DNA of 64,000 nucleotides from Microbulbifer sp. THAF38 (GCF_009363535.1 NZ_CP045369.1:1809001-1873000), one strand, 5' to 3'. Positions 36,019 to 46,189 are shown, counted from the first letter of the stretch. Notes: generated by a model not told the origin, from the sequence alone. Program-made: numbers and translations.

Positions 36019-37335
36019 ATGCTCTGTTACTTGAAATTCCTACTAGCTATTTTCATTACTTGCTGTCTATTGACGCCATTAAGCTCCGCTGTTGAGAGAG
36101 ATAAATTAATCAGTCAGGCAAAATTTTCTAGTAATGGAAGCTGCTATACCCTTGATCGACTTACCCTGACAAATAGCCTTAATTTTGAATATCTAAAATA
36201 TTATCTCACCCACAATGCTTTTATTGCAGCTAGTTTCAATGTTGGAAGCAGTCGGCAGCCTGAGGCCAGGCAAACCAAAAGACAGAGATTCACTTTTTTT
36301 AGTGAAACCTGCTATCCGGAAAAGAAATATACTGGCCGTATCAAAGAGAAATTTTGTAAAAGGAAAAAATCTCATTCGCAGTATTTTTTCAAAAATTCGC
36401 AACACCTAGCGCAAGAAAACAGGCTAAAAGTTGATCGACGTATTGAAAGTTATAAAAATATAATGTTTCAAACGTATGACTTTCAGTCTAGGTCTAATGA
36501 AAAATCCGATAATGCAAATGAAATTGAAGGATTTGATGAGATATATGCAATGGCACCTACGGCGAAAATAGAGATTGATGCCTTAGCAGATGTGATTGCT
36601 ACTTTGACTGGAGGTCAAGTCGCTAAAGTGCCGATAAAATCGAAAGATAGGGCTCAATTAAAAATAATAAATGATTATGGCGGCGATCCAACTAGAATAA
36701 CAGACCTTGCCAGAAACACTATTATTGTTCCTCAAAATAAAATCAAAGAAGTGATAGAAATGCTTCGTGCAAAATCCACAATCGTTAAAATATCAGATGG
36801 AGCCTTAGACCTGCTAGGCTACAGTGGAGTAAATTCTAAAATAAAAACGAAGTCTGGCTTAATTGCGGAAATACAGGTAAATTCTCCAGAAATGATATAT
36901 GCAAAAGAGCCTCCAGAAATAGCTAAGGCACTGCTGGGGGAAGATGTTTATGGCTCGATTGCAAGTAAATCTCCCGTTGCAGGCGGGAAAGGGCATAAGC
37001 TGTATGAAAAATGGCGCTCTTTAGAGGAAGGTGATCCGAATAGAAGGAAGCTCGAGGCTGAAAGTAAAGAGTATTATGAGTCAATAAGGTCTAAGGCGAT
37101 GTCAATTAAAACTGGCGAGTATTTAAACTTAAAGCACGTTTATATTGATTATTCTTTTGAGTCGGTTATGTTTAGAAGAGATAAAGAAACAAAAAACATA
37201 TATAGAAAATTTTATGGAGAGAAAGAACACCCCGCTCCTATCCCGCACACAAATCGATTGTTTAATGATGCTCTTTTATATGGTCAAGAAATCACTAAAG
37301 AAGAATACCTTAAAGGTGAAGGGGGAGGTAACTAA
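36019..37335 (+). CDS. Exported protein with RelA/SpoT-like nucleotidyltransferase domain, candidate toxin
   Basis: A 438-residue basic protein, GGAG 8 bases before its ATG. Residues 1-24 are a signal peptide (TPLSSA cleavage). Residues ~25-175 are unrecognised. About 183-330 resembles the RelA/SpoT synthetase fold: KDRAQLKIINDYGGDPTRI, TDLARNTIIV, then LLGYSGVNSKIKTKSGLIAE with EIQVNSPEMI (Glu284 region), the counterpart of the GYR and EIQIRT motifs. A ppGpp synthetase should not need a signal peptide, so an exported toxin making (p)ppGpp/(p)ppApp-like products or modifying nucleic acids is more likely. Base composition is markedly AT-rich. A 35-codon ORF with a strong ribosome-binding site overlaps its stop. 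Confidence 0.6.
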   Translation: MLCYLKFLLAIFITCCLLTPLSSAVERDKLISQAKFSSNGSCYTLDRLTLTNSLNFEYLKYYLTHNAFIAASFNVGSSRQPEARQTKRQRFTFFSETCYPEKKYTGRIKEKFCKRKKSHSQYFFKNSQHLAQENRLKVDRRIESYKNIMFQTYDFQSRSNEKSDNANEIEGFDEIYAMAPTAKIEIDALADVIATLTGGQVAKVPIKSKDRAQLKIINDYGGDPTRITDLARNTIIVPQNKIKEVIEMLRAKSTIVKISDGALDLLGYSGVNSKIKTKSGLIAEIQVNSPEMIYAKEPPEIAKALLGEDVYGSIASKSPVAGGKGHKLYEKWRSLEEGDPNRRKLEAESKEYYESIRSKAMSIKTGEYLNLKHVYIDYSFESVMFRRDKETKNIYRKFYGEKEHPAPIPHTNRLFNDALLYGQEITKEEYLKGEGGGN

Positions 37336-37442
37336 TGACTGATCTAAATGCTGCAATTGAAGTAGTAGGAAAACTATATTTCAGGAAAAAGGATAGGCCT
37401 GGGATCTCATATCTTGATTTTTCCATGTTGGATCTTCCCTAA
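37335..37442 (+). CDS. 35-residue ORF coupled to the RelA/SpoT-like gene, possible truncated immunity
   Basis: ATG at 37335 overlaps the upstream TAA (TAATG) and GGAGG lies 6 bases before it, a near-ideal initiation site. The product (MTDLNAAIEVVGKLYFRKK, then about 16 more residues) ends at TAA 37440-37442, 14 bp short of the convergent TauE gene. It is too short for a typical immunity protein, so it may be the stub of one whose 3' part was lost. Translation is well supported by the site; function is a guess. Confidence 0.5.
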   Translation: MTDLNAAIEVVGKLYFRKKDRPGISYLDFSMLDLP

Positions 37443-37456
37443 TGGCAAGATGGGAG

Positions 37457-38203
37457 TTACGCCACTGCCTCCCAGAGTTGTGCACTGACCCGAAAAATTA
37501 AAACTAGTCCAGATATAAACATAATTGATAGGGCGTAACTATCGAATCTCTGGATACTTATTATTTTTAAAAAATGTTTTGCTACGAGCATTCCCACCAT
37601 AACGCCTAAACCAATAGTGATGCCATATGTGAGCAGTTCTGAATTGAGGGCGCCAAAATGGAAATAGGCAACAAGCTTAGTGGAGTGCATCATTAAAGAG
37701 CTTACTCCTCTCGTGGCTACCAGCTCTTCTTTGTTGAGTCCATAATTTAAGAAAAAGGGGTTTTGTACAGGGCCAACCGCGCCAATGATTGAGGAGAATA
37801 GTGTGGTGACAAATCCCAGCATGGGAAAATATGGAAGATGCATAATGAAAGATTTTTTCTTTCGCCCGAATCCAAACTGAAATACGGTCGATACCAAGAA
37901 TAAACCGACAGTGAACTCTATCAATAATGGGTGCATTCGCGTGTAAACATAGGCACCAATGATTGCTCCGGGAATAATTCCTGGTAGTAGCCATAGTGCT
38001 ACTTTCCAATTAATGTACTTCCAGAATAAAAAAATGCCAAATGGCGATGCAATAGCATTGCCAGTGGTTAATATAGGTGCAACGAGATGAGGTCCTACCA
38101 GAAATCCTACCAAAGGTACTAGCAGCAGTGCTCCTCCACCTGCAGCCATGATAGATATGTAGCCGGTTACTAGCCCAAATATAAGGAGTAGGAAAATAAT
38201 CAT
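37457..38203 (-). CDS. TauE/SafE (DUF81) family membrane transporter
   Basis: A 248-residue protein with about eight hydrophobic helices in the two-half TauE/SafE arrangement. The N-terminal GLVTGYISIMAAGGGALLLV and the second-half GAVGPVQNPFFLNYG repeat are the family hallmarks. The family exports sulfite, sulfoacetate or other organosulfur anions; the substrate here is unknown. It is a monocistronic gene, convergent with the RelA/SpoT-like gene. Confidence 0.85.
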   Translation of the reverse strand: MIIFLLLIFGLVTGYISIMAAGGGALLLVPLVGFLVGPHLVAPILTTGNAIASPFGIFLFWKYINWKVALWLLPGIIPGAIIGAYVYTRMHPLLIEFTVGLFLVSTVFQFGFGRKKKSFIMHLPYFPMLGFVTTLFSSIIGAVGPVQNPFFLNYGLNKEELVATRGVSSLMMHSTKLVAYFHFGALNSELLTYGITIGLGVMVGMLVAKHFLKIISIQRFDSYALSIMFISGLVLIFRVSAQLWEAVA

Positions 38204-38630
38204 AAGTCAGCAGATTTTCATGCCTAGCATCAATATTGTTATTCCTTATAGGTAAGCACAAAAACAATGAAAGACTAGTGGCTGTGATATAGGGAGAGTG
38301 TTTTAAGTATAAAAATTGGAGTTTGTGCAGAGAAGCCTGGCGCCAAGTTGGGTATGGCGTAACTTAGCACTTATAATTTTTTATATTATCGATAATTGCG
38401 CCAGAAAGTTGGCTGGTAGCCGTATGTTATCAGTATTAGATTTAACACGACTATAAACGCGATACCGTGGCGATGTATTTTTTTGTTCTTCGAAGTTAAA
38501 GGAGAATATATATCATTGTGGAGATTTAGGCGGAGTGTAGTAGCCTAAAAATCGTTTTGTAAAAAGATGTTAGCTGCAAACTAGAGGTATGGGTTGCTGC
38601 ATATAATCCCTTTCCTTCTATCGATAAAAT
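38204..38630. other. Intergenic, no gene recognised
   Basis: AT-rich stretch between two minus-strand genes. Stops occur in all frames; nothing structured was identified. Confidence 0.5.
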
Positions 38631-39539
38631 TTAAATTTCTTCAGGTGGGCTAAATACCGTCATCCCTCGCTTAGGAGTGAATGGCTCATCGTCTTCTCCA
38701 ATAAATTGGAATGGTATAGATACAGTTGACATTCCAATATTCTTTCGGATTACAAAGTGAAGATGAGGCCCTGTGGAAAAGCCAGAGGAGCCAGATCTGG
38801 CTAAACGATCTCCAGATTTCACCTTGTCTCCAGGTTTTACTAAGGCGGTTCCTTGTAATATATGCGCATATGTAGCATAGGTGCCATCCTCATGTAAAAC
38901 TGATACATAGTTGGCTTTATCTAGGAAGTACTCCTTTGCTCCACCCATATGGTAGTCGTCTTTTACCCAGATGACAGTTCCCTCTCTGGCCGCACCTATG
39001 TAGGTGCCTATAGGCATGGCAATATCTACTGCGTATTTATTCGGTCGTTGGTGATGGGAAAATCTACCATTAAAGGATTGGGTAATTCGGTGGTCTTGAA
39101 GAGAAGAAATGGGTAGGCGATAAGTATAGGACTTTGCAAGTGTTTCCGGTGAACCCATCACCCATGTGTAATAATATTTATCAATTTCTTCGTTACTTTC
39201 ATAAAGTTTGAATTTTGAATTGCTAGGTACAACTGTTGTAAAAACTCTATCTACATTTTCCGAAAACTTAATTTTAAGTTGCACTTCAATAGGTGCGTAA
39301 TAAGGGTTTTGAGCAAATATATAATTAACCTTATCATCGGTTAGGGTATATATCTTTGGTTTGCTCTTGGTTAGCTTAGAGGAAGTCTTCTTTATTGTTT
39401 CTACTTCAATATCTTTGGTAGGTTTTCTATCGGTAAAAATCCAATTCCCCTTCTGATCTTTGTATTTATAGATCTGATCGGCACTGGCTGGTATGGAAAG
39501 CAGGAGATATAGTGAGAGTAAAGTTAAGAATCTTTCCAT
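38631..39539 (-). CDS. DUF4124 - M23 peptidase (LytM-type), exported
   Basis: A 302-residue protein: signal peptide (about residues 1-20, ASA cleavage), a DUF4124 domain (about 21-65, QIYKYKDQKGNWIFTDRKP), a linker domain, and an M23 metallopeptidase domain (about 160-290). Zinc-site elements are visible: H in HHQRPNKYAVD with the D of that motif, and GPHLHF near the end. LytM-type enzymes cut peptidoglycan cross-bridges or act as activators; since the H-x-x-x-D and HxH ligands are kept, it is probably active. It stands alone and AT-rich. Confidence 0.9.
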   Translation of the reverse strand: MERFLTLLSLYLLLSIPASADQIYKYKDQKGNWIFTDRKPTKDIEVETIKKTSSKLTKSKPKIYTLTDDKVNYIFAQNPYYAPIEVQLKIKFSENVDRVFTTVVPSNSKFKLYESNEEIDKYYYTWVMGSPETLAKSYTYRLPISSLQDHRITQSFNGRFSHHQRPNKYAVDIAMPIGTYIGAAREGTVIWVKDDYHMGGAKEYFLDKANYVSVLHEDGTYATYAHILQGTALVKPGDKVKSGDRLARSGSSGFSTGPHLHFVIRKNIGMSTVSIPFQFIGEDDEPFTPKRGMTVFSPPEEI

Positions 39540-40133
39540 TGAAATTTGCTTTGTTTATGCTCAATTTAGCAGTTCATTTTATCTACGAATAGTTATTGGA
39601 TCAAGTTTGATTATCTAATGTTTGTTATAAACTTTAAGTGACGACTTGATTGGATCAGAAGGCGGGCCAATACAAAGTTTATAACAATCCTTACTGTTGA
39701 ATCGTGTGCACACCTACAGCTTAATTGGGTGATTTGATTTATATAAGAAGTTTTAAAGTTTGCTTGTGGTTGATATCGCACAATTTATATATGTGGGGCT
39801 ACAATATGATCTACTTATAGCGTTAGGGATTGCAGTTATCACTTGAGATCATAAGCCCAATATTTCATGATAAAATTCATTGTCTGACATTTTGCCAGAG
39901 AGGTTAATGTTTCTAATCTCAAGGCCTTAAATGCATAATGAATGTATTATTAAATATAGTGGCTTTAATCCGGTCGGTACATTAATTATCTATATGGATG
40001 AGACTTAATTTTTTAGAGAGTGCAGGCTAATCTTGTTTATTATGAAAGATGGGGCTTATATCGGTTCGTTAACCTCAGTCTAACAACTAAGATAATAGAT
40101 TATGCACATTTTCCAACGAAATGAGTGACGGTA
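39540..40133. other. Intergenic, about 590 bp, with a perfect inverted repeat
   Basis: Divergent spacer between the M23 gene and the MFS gene. Very AT-rich, no coding frame. The only structure I can support is the inverted repeat at 39622-39687. Confidence 0.5.
39622..39687. repeat. Perfect 14-bp inverted repeat with 38-bp spacer
   Basis: TTGTTATAAACTTT (39622-39635) and its exact reverse complement (39674-39687). It lies between divergent genes. It could be a pair of regulator half-sites or the ends of a small transposon remnant. Confidence 0.65.
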
Positions 40134-41516
40134 ATGTATCTAAAGGGATTAACCGCTTCTGAAGCCCGAAGTCTGGGTTTGACGGCGTTAATTTTCTCAA
40201 TTTTTCTTGTTGGATATGATTATACCGCTTTCTCTGTCGCTCTCCCTTCAATTCAGAAGACGTTCCAGGTCGATATTACGACAACAATGTGGCTGGTTAA
40301 TGCTTACGCCTTGGCTTTTGGTGTTTCTGTAATATCTTGTGGCCGCTTAGCTGATATGTTGGGGAGGCGACGAACCTTTTTTATAGGCGCAACACTCTTT
40401 TCGGTATTCTCTCTTTTAGGTGGTTTTTCGCTAAATATATGGATGTTGATGGGGTGTCGCGTAATGTTAAGTATTGGTGGCGCCATGATGTGGCCTTCCG
40501 TGATAGGGATGACTTATCACTTGTTAGATAGCAAACGCGCTGGAATTGCGGGTGGGCTGTTGATGCTTGGTTGTGGCGTGGCAAATTCCCTAGGCCCTAT
40601 TATTGGTGGGATTTTAACCGATACCCTGGGGTGGCGCTGGATACTTTTCCTAAATCTCCCCTTAACCCTGGTGGCGATGCTTATTTGCTGGAAGTTGGTC
40701 ATTAGCGATTTACCATCGGCCCCGGGCGAACATGTGGATTTAACTGGGCTGCTATTTCTCTCATTGGCTTTACTTGCGCTGTTGTTAGGGTTGGATTTAT
40801 CTGTAGATGTGGGGTTTGTTAACAACCGAACATTGCTCCTATTTTTGGGCTTTGTTCTTTTCCTGTCTGCATTTGTCTGGTTGGATTATCGTTCATCAGG
40901 AGAGCCTCTGATACCTGTGGATGTGGTCAAGAATAAGAGGTTCTTCGCGGAAGGAGTTGCTACTTTATTGGTCTCTGTGGCATTTATAGCTGCACTGATG
41001 TTTGTTCCACAGTTTCTCAGTAAGGTATGGAAATTCACTGCGATACAGTCTGGTATAGCGCTACTCCCCATGATGATAATGTTTGGTGCCACTTCTTTTC
41101 TATCAGGACATCTTTATGAGAGGTTTGGGGCCAAGTTACTCTCCTGTTTTGGGGCTCTATTTATGTGGGCTGGTATGTTGGTTCTCTCTAAACTTTCTGT
41201 GCAAGTTGAGCCCTTCATTTTTACGCCAGGCATGGGGTTGATGGGTATTGGAATGGGTTTGTTTTACCCCACTATCACCACGGCAGCTATTCTAATTCTC
41301 AGGTATGACCGTGCCAGCCTTGCTGCAGCCATCATCTATATGTTTCAAATTATTGGTGGTGCAATCGGTTTGGGATTGAATACGACAATCGTTGCGCTGG
41401 CCCCAGATTTGGCGACTGGTATTAGTCGGGCGTTTTTGATGAATGCCCACTTGGCCCTGTTGGGGATGGTGGTGAGTGTGTTTTTTATCAATGGAAGAGG
41501 GAAGGGTTCAAGTTAA
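40134..41516 (+). CDS. MFS transporter, DHA2-type (EmrB/QacA-like) drug efflux
   Basis: A 460-residue, very hydrophobic protein with about 14 TM segments. Motifs typical of DHA2 drug-proton antiporters are visible: the loop-2/3 motif GRLADMLGRRRTF (about residues 66-78) and the antiporter motif C region GPIIGGILTDTLGWRWIFLN-like stretch (about 155-175). I prefer ATG 40134 to GTG 40125, though both are possible. No membrane-fusion partner gene is adjacent, so it probably exports into the periplasm alone. No regulator is adjacent. Confidence 0.88.
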   Translation: MYLKGLTASEARSLGLTALIFSIFLVGYDYTAFSVALPSIQKTFQVDITTTMWLVNAYALAFGVSVISCGRLADMLGRRRTFFIGATLFSVFSLLGGFSLNIWMLMGCRVMLSIGGAMMWPSVIGMTYHLLDSKRAGIAGGLLMLGCGVANSLGPIIGGILTDTLGWRWILFLNLPLTLVAMLICWKLVISDLPSAPGEHVDLTGLLFLSLALLALLLGLDLSVDVGFVNNRTLLLFLGFVLFLSAFVWLDYRSSGEPLIPVDVVKNKRFFAEGVATLLVSVAFIAALMFVPQFLSKVWKFTAIQSGIALLPMMIMFGATSFLSGHLYERFGAKLLSCFGALFMWAGMLVLSKLSVQVEPFIFTPGMGLMGIGMGLFYPTITTAAILILRYDRASLAAAIIYMFQIIGGAIGLGLNTTIVALAPDLATGISRAFLMNAHLALLGMVVSVFFINGRGKGSS

Positions 41517-41640
41517 TAGAGGGCGGTATAAACTTCCCTTAAATGCTAACTTATTCTCAGATTTGCAAAGTCATTATTGTGATATATGTCTATGGGTAAT
41601 GTGTAGTGGTTTTTTTGTGTAGACCTCTCCAGGGCGGGGG

Positions 41641-42495
41641 CTAATTAATGGCGTGGAATCTTTTTGAATAGATTGGGCCAAATTCCCCGAGAAATCTTTT
41701 ATAAATTTCTGTGTCATGTCTGCAAATGTGTTCAATCTTTTTAATTATTTCTGGGGTGGACCTTAGTTGTTGGGCGAGTTCACTATTAGGGGTTTCATTT
41801 AATCTAGGTAAATTTAATTTAACCTGGAATTCTTTTTCTGTCTGCTGTGCCAGTTGGTCTAGATGTTCGGTTGTGCCAACGATAGAAAACCTCTGCAAGT
41901 TGTGAATGGCTTGCTCAATATAATCCGCTGGGTTTGATCGAGGTGCCTGACTAAAGTCTGAAAAGTAATGAATGAAACTTTGGCCAGCGGCAATGCCTTT
42001 GTGAGACCGGATGTATTCGTTCAGTGGAAGTGTATTCTTAGCCCATTTGCTCAGCTTGAAAGTATTGTAAGTATAAAGTGATATCCATCTCTCAACAGGA
42101 TCTCTTAGGACTGTAAAAAAATTCCACTCAGGGGAGAAATTTGTTACAAGGTTGGGGCGGCAGAAGCAATGGCCGCTGCCAAAAAAATTCGCCTTAATGG
42201 ATAGGTTGTAGGCGAGCACTGTTTCTCGAACTGACATCATTGATGTATCTAAGATGCTGGCCGCAAATCTACTCTCTTCTAGCTTGATATCGAATTGGCC
42301 TAATTTATTAGGTGTATAGAGTTGATTTCTGAATGCGGAATCTAATGAGGATCCTGCACATTTAGGGACATGGCAAAAATAGATCTTTGGAGGGAGAGTT
42401 AGTCCGGATGGATGTCTTAAGGTAGTGAGGGGCTGATCTTCCAAGTTGGTATCTGGAGTTGTTTGGTTGGCCAATTTTCTTAGTAGCTTTTTCAT
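41641..42495 (-). CDS. Sulfotransferase family 2-type protein
   Basis: A 284-residue cytosolic-looking protein. The 5'-phosphosulfate loop is seen as IYFCHVPKCAGSSLDSAF (about residues 34-51) and the 3'-phosphate motif as RDPVERWISLYTYNTF (about 126-141), both needed to bind PAPS. Such enzymes sulfate carbohydrates, lipids or proteins; the acceptor is unknown. It stands alone, and a glycan acceptor is only a guess from the polysaccharide-degrading lifestyle suggested by the cellulase. Confidence 0.8.
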   Translation of the reverse strand: MKKLLRKLANQTTPDTNLEDQPLTTLRHPSGLTLPPKIYFCHVPKCAGSSLDSAFRNQLYTPNKLGQFDIKLEESRFAASILDTSMMSVRETVLAYNLSIKANFFGSGHCFCRPNLVTNFSPEWNFFTVLRDPVERWISLYTYNTFKLSKWAKNTLPLNEYIRSHKGIAAGQSFIHYFSDFSQAPRSNPADYIEQAIHNLQRFSIVGTTEHLDQLAQQTEKEFQVKLNLPRLNETPNSELAQQLRSTPEIIKKIEHICRHDTEIYKRFLGEFGPIYSKRFHAIN

Positions 42496-42764
42496 TTGAA
42501 GATTATTTGCGGCGAGAGTGAAAAGCTACTTATTAGAATGGGTCCGGTCAAGGTCTTAATTTGAGTCTTGAATTTTGGCGCGATTAATATCTATTATTTT
42601 TTTGATATTTCTGTTTTAGCTGCAGAGTAGAAGTAAAGTAAATAAAAATTTATCGGATTTCTTCCTCAGTCCTATTTTCGTATTTAGTTAACAAGGAAAG
42701 CATTGTTTAGGTTTAAGCTCTTTACCTTGATTTGCTTGGTAAGAGTTTTGGAAGTGCCATAAAA

Positions 42765-42790
42765 AAAGCCCCGCCAAATGGCGGGGCTTT
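42765..42790 (-). terminator. Rho-independent terminator of acnB
   Basis: Perfect 11-bp arms (AAAGCCCCGCC and its complement) around a 4-base loop, followed on the minus strand by a T run. It lies 22 bp past the acnB stop. The rest of 42496-42764 holds nothing recognised. Confidence 0.93.
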
Positions 42791-42811
42791 CTCTTGAGGC
42801 AGGGCTGTTAC

Positions 42812-45427
42812 TTAAACAGTAACTTCCTGGATCTCGGTGGCGGCAATGCGCTTACCTTCTTCGGCAGATTTCTGGAAATCTTCAATCTGGTCGAAGTTCA
42901 GGTAGCGGTAGATCTCGCTGGACATGGAATCCAGGTTCTTCGCGTATTCTTGGTACTCGGCCGGGGTCGGCAGTTTACCCAGGATGGCGCCTACAGAAGC
43001 CAGTTCAGCGGAGGTCAGGTACACATTGGCACCGTCGCCCAGGCGGTTGGGGAAGTTACGGGTAGAGGTGGACAGTACGGTGCTGTTCGGAGCCACACGC
43101 GCCTGGTTACCCATGCAGAGGGAGCATCCGGGCATTTCGGTGCGGGCACCGGCTGCGCCGTAGATGTTGTAGTAACCCTCTTCCATCAGCTGGTGCTCGT
43201 CCATCTTAGTGGGCGGAGCGATCCACATGCGGGTGGAGATACCACCTTTGTGTCCCTGCAGCAGCTTACCGGCAGCGCGGAAGTGACCGATGTTGGTCAT
43301 ACAGGAGCCGATGAATACTTCGTCTACTTTGTCGCCAGCTACGTCTGACAGCAGGCGCGCGTCGTCCGGGTCGTTCGGTGCACAAACGATAGGCTCTTTG
43401 ATATCGGCCAGATCAATCTCGATAACTTCCAGGTACTCTGCGTCGGCATCCGCTTCCATCAGTTTCGGGTTGGCCAGCCACTCTTCCATAGCACGCGCGC
43501 GGCGTTCCAGGGTGCGCTTGGAGCCATAACCTTCGGCGATCATCCAGCGCAACAGGGTGATGTTGGAGCGCAGGTACTCGGCCATGGTCTCTTCAGACAG
43601 CTTGATGGTACAGCCAGCAGCGGAGCGCTCGGCGGAGGCGTCGGACAGCTCGAAAGCCTGCTCTACGGTCAGGTTTTCTAGGCCTTCGATCTCGAGGATA
43701 CGGCCGGAGAAGATGTTCTTCTTGCCTTTCTTCTCTACGGTCAGCAAGCCCTGCTTGATGGCGTAAAGCGGAATGGCGTGTACCAGGTCGCGCAGGGTGA
43801 TGCCGGGCTGCATTTCGCCTTTGAAGCGCACCAGTACAGACTCAGGCATATCCAGCGGCATAACACCGGTTGCGGCGGCGAAGGCTACCAGGCCGGAACC
43901 TGCCGGGAAGGAGATACCCATGGGGAAACGGGTGTGGGAGTCACCACCGGTACCTACGGTGTCTGGCAGCAGCATACGGTTCAGCCAGCTGTGGATGATG
44001 CCGTCAGCCGGGCGCAGGGAAACACCGCCGCGGTTCATGATGAAGTCCGGCAGGGTGTGCTGGGTGCTGATATCAACGGGCTTGGGGTAGGCCGCAGTGT
44101 GACAGAAAGACTGCATGACCAGGTCGGCGGAGAAGCCGAGGCAGGCCAGGTCTTTCAGTTCGTCACGGGTCATGGGGCCAGTGGTGTCCTGGGAGCCCAC
44201 AGTGGTCATTTTCGGTTCGCAATAGGTGCCCGGACGGATACCTTCAACGCCACAGGCTTTACCAACCATTTTCTGCGCCAGGGTATAACCCTTGCCGGTA
44301 TCGACGGGCTGCTCAGGCTTGCGGAACAGCTCGGAAGGTGCCAGGCCCAGGGATTCACGGGCTTTGCCGGTAAGGCCGCGACCGATGATCAGGTTGATAC
44401 GACCGCCAGCCTGAACTTCGTCCAACAGTACTTCGGACTTCAGTTCGAATTCGGACAGGACTTTGCCATCTTCGGCCAGGATCTTGCCGTCGTAGGGGCG
44501 GATCTCGATAACGTCGCCCATGCCCAGTTCGTCAACGGGGGCTTCGAATACCAGCGCGCCAGCATCTTCCATGGTGTTGTAGAAGATCGGGGCGACTTTA
44601 CCGCCGATACAAATACCACCGCCTTTTTTGTTCGGCACGCCCGGCATTTCTTCACCGAAGTACCACAGCACAGAGTTGGTGGCGGACTTACGGGAAGAAC
44701 CGGTACCCACTACGTCGCCAACGAAAGCAACGGGCAGGCCCTTGGCTTTCACTTCTTCAATCTGCTTCAGCGGGCCGGTAACGCCGGCTTCTTCAGGCTC
44801 CAGGCCGTCGCGCTTCATTTTGTACATGGCCAGCGCGTGCAGGGGGATATCCGGGCGGGACCAGGCATCGGGAGCAGGAGACAGGTCATCGGTGTTGGTT
44901 TCGCCGGTCACCTTGAATACGGCAACCTTGATGCTCTCGGGCACTTTGTTGCGCTTGGTGAACCACTCGGCATCGGCCCAGGATTGCAGTACGGCTTTGG
45001 CGTGTTCGTTGCCGGCTTTGGCTTTCTCTTCCACATCGTGGAAGGCGTCGAACATCAGTAGGGTGCCTTTTAGCTGCTCTGCGGCCAGCTCGGCCAGATC
45101 TTTGTCGTCCAGCAGTTCTACCAGGGTAGCGATGTTATAGCCGCCAAGCATTTGGCCCAGTAGTTCTACAGCGTGTTTGCGGTCGATCAGCGGGGACTCC
45201 GCTTCACCCTTGATAATGGCGGACAGGAAGCCGGCTTTTACGTAAGCGGCTTCGTCAACACCGGGGGGTACACGGTGGGTGAGCAGGTCAACTAATTCCT
45301 GCTCTTCGCCTTTTGGCGGATTTTTCAGCAGCTCAACCAAGCCAGCTACTTGCTCAGCGTCGAGCGGCTTCGGTGGGATGCCCTGTTCGGCGCGTTCTGC
45401 GACGTGATTACGATAGGCTTCAAGCAC
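42812..45427 (-). CDS. acnB: Aconitate hydratase B
   Basis: An 871-residue protein (E. coli AcnB has 865) that interconverts citrate and isocitrate in the TCA cycle and can also act on 2-methyl-cis-aconitate. The N-terminal HEAT-like domain ([20 protein letters not shown]) is followed by the swivel domain and the catalytic domains. The three 4Fe-4S ligands are seen in [10 protein letters not shown] and GCSLCMGNQ. It starts at GTG with AGAGGG about 9 bases upstream; the match to AcnB begins exactly there. GC-rich and monocistronic, with its own terminator. Confidence 0.98.
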   Translation of the reverse strand: MLEAYRNHVAERAEQGIPPKPLDAEQVAGLVELLKNPPKGEEQELVDLLTHRVPPGVDEAAYVKAGFLSAIIKGEAESPLIDRKHAVELLGQMLGGYNIATLVELLDDKDLAELAAEQLKGTLLMFDAFHDVEEKAKAGNEHAKAVLQSWADAEWFTKRNKVPESIKVAVFKVTGETNTDDLSPAPDAWSRPDIPLHALAMYKMKRDGLEPEEAGVTGPLKQIEEVKAKGLPVAFVGDVVGTGSSRKSATNSVLWYFGEEMPGVPNKKGGGICIGGKVAPIFYNTMEDAGALVFEAPVDELGMGDVIEIRPYDGKILAEDGKVLSEFELKSEVLLDEVQAGGRINLIIGRGLTGKARESLGLAPSELFRKPEQPVDTGKGYTLAQKMVGKACGVEGIRPGTYCEPKMTTVGSQDTTGPMTRDELKDLACLGFSADLVMQSFCHTAAYPKPVDISTQHTLPDFIMNRGGVSLRPADGIIHSWLNRMLLPDTVGTGGDSHTRFPMGISFPAGSGLVAFAAATGVMPLDMPESVLVRFKGEMQPGITLRDLVHAIPLYAIKQGLLTVEKKGKKNIFSGRILEIEGLENLTVEQAFELSDASAERSAAGCTIKLSEETMAEYLRSNITLLRWMIAEGYGSKRTLERRARAMEEWLANPKLMEADADAEYLEVIEIDLADIKEPIVCAPNDPDDARLLSDVAGDKVDEVFIGSCMTNIGHFRAAGKLLQGHKGGISTRMWIAPPTKMDEHQLMEEGYYNIYGAAGARTEMPGCSLCMGNQARVAPNSTVLSTSTRNFPNRLGDGANVYLTSAELASVGAILGKLPTPAEYQEYAKNLDSMSSEIYRYLNFDQIEDFQKSAEEGKRIAATEIQEVTV

Positions 45428-45733
45428 GGATAAGTCCCTCTTGGTGTGTGGGGTGGCACCAACAGCGGGTGGAATTCCCGATCTTTGTACTGTTGTCGGG
45501 ATTTTTTTTTCGAGGCCGCTGAAGGCGGGGTGGCGAATACTACAGCAAAGCCCTACAGCTGTTAAGTTTATCGAAAAATCAATAATTTAAGTGAATTTCG
45601 ACTATTCGTAGGGCGAATTTTACTGCGCTCACAGCAGCTATCCCGCCTCTTTTCTTAGTGGCCGAAACAAAATAGTCTACGCGCAATTTTAATCCAGGCC
45701 CCCGGTGCCTGATCGGCTAAATCTGGTTAATTG
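45428..45733. other. Divergent spacer between acnB and the DUF1289 gene
   Basis: Must hold both promoters, but I see no convincing -35/-10 pair. Contains a T8 run (about 45504-45511) and AT-rich DNA around 45580-45600. No gene. Confidence 0.5.
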
Positions 45734-46189
45734 ATGTACAAAAAAGTCCGTACACCTTGTATCGGTGTCTGCTCAACAGGAATTGGCGATGATGTTTGCC
45801 GTGGCTGCAAGCGTTTTGCCCACGAGGTGATCGATTGGAATGCCTACTCCGAGGAGCAGCGCCGCATTATTGCCTCCCGGCGTGAAGGCTATTTAACCAA
45901 TGCTGTGCGCAGTCAGCTGGAAATCATCGATGAATCCCTATTGCTTTCGCAGCTGCGCCATCAGCAGATTCGCTTTGATGATAGTCAGAGTGCCTATTGT
46001 TGGGTATTTGAGTTACTGCGGGCGGGTGCCAGCCAGATTGGCGACTTGGGTGCATTCGGGCTGCGGCCGACCGCACAGGCCAAGGGGGTGAGCCTGGTGG
46101 AAGTTCGCCGGCGCATTGATGAGGATTTCTACGCTCTATCCGTAGCTTATTACCAGCGCTATATTGCCCCTGGTCTGCAAAAAGACTGA
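45734..46189 (+). CDS. DUF1289 domain protein
   Basis: 151 residues from ATG 45734 (a TTG at 45731 is an alternative). Residues 6-55 form the DUF1289 domain, with the cysteine set TPCIGVCSTG...CRGCKRF that probably binds a metal. The C-terminal ~90 residues are helical and extend beyond the usual short DUF1289 protein. The family is uncharacterised. It is followed 135 bp later by a lipid kinase gene. Confidence 0.85.
   Translation: MYKKVRTPCIGVCSTGIGDDVCRGCKRFAHEVIDWNAYSEEQRRIIASRREGYLTNAVRSQLEIIDESLLLSQLRHQQIRFDDSQSAYCWVFELLRAGASQIGDLGAFGLRPTAQAKGVSLVEVRRRIDEDFYALSVAYYQRYIAPGLQKD

Noticed and set aside
36019..37335. Housekeeping ppGpp synthetase (relA/spoT or small alarmone synthetase)
   Set aside because: It has a signal peptide, an unrelated N-terminal half and AT-rich composition, and lies among toxin-like genes.
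43778..45061. 427-codon open frame on the plus strand
   Set aside because: Exactly antisense to acnB; its Gly/His/Gln-rich translation is the mirror of GC-rich acnB codons and resembles no protein.
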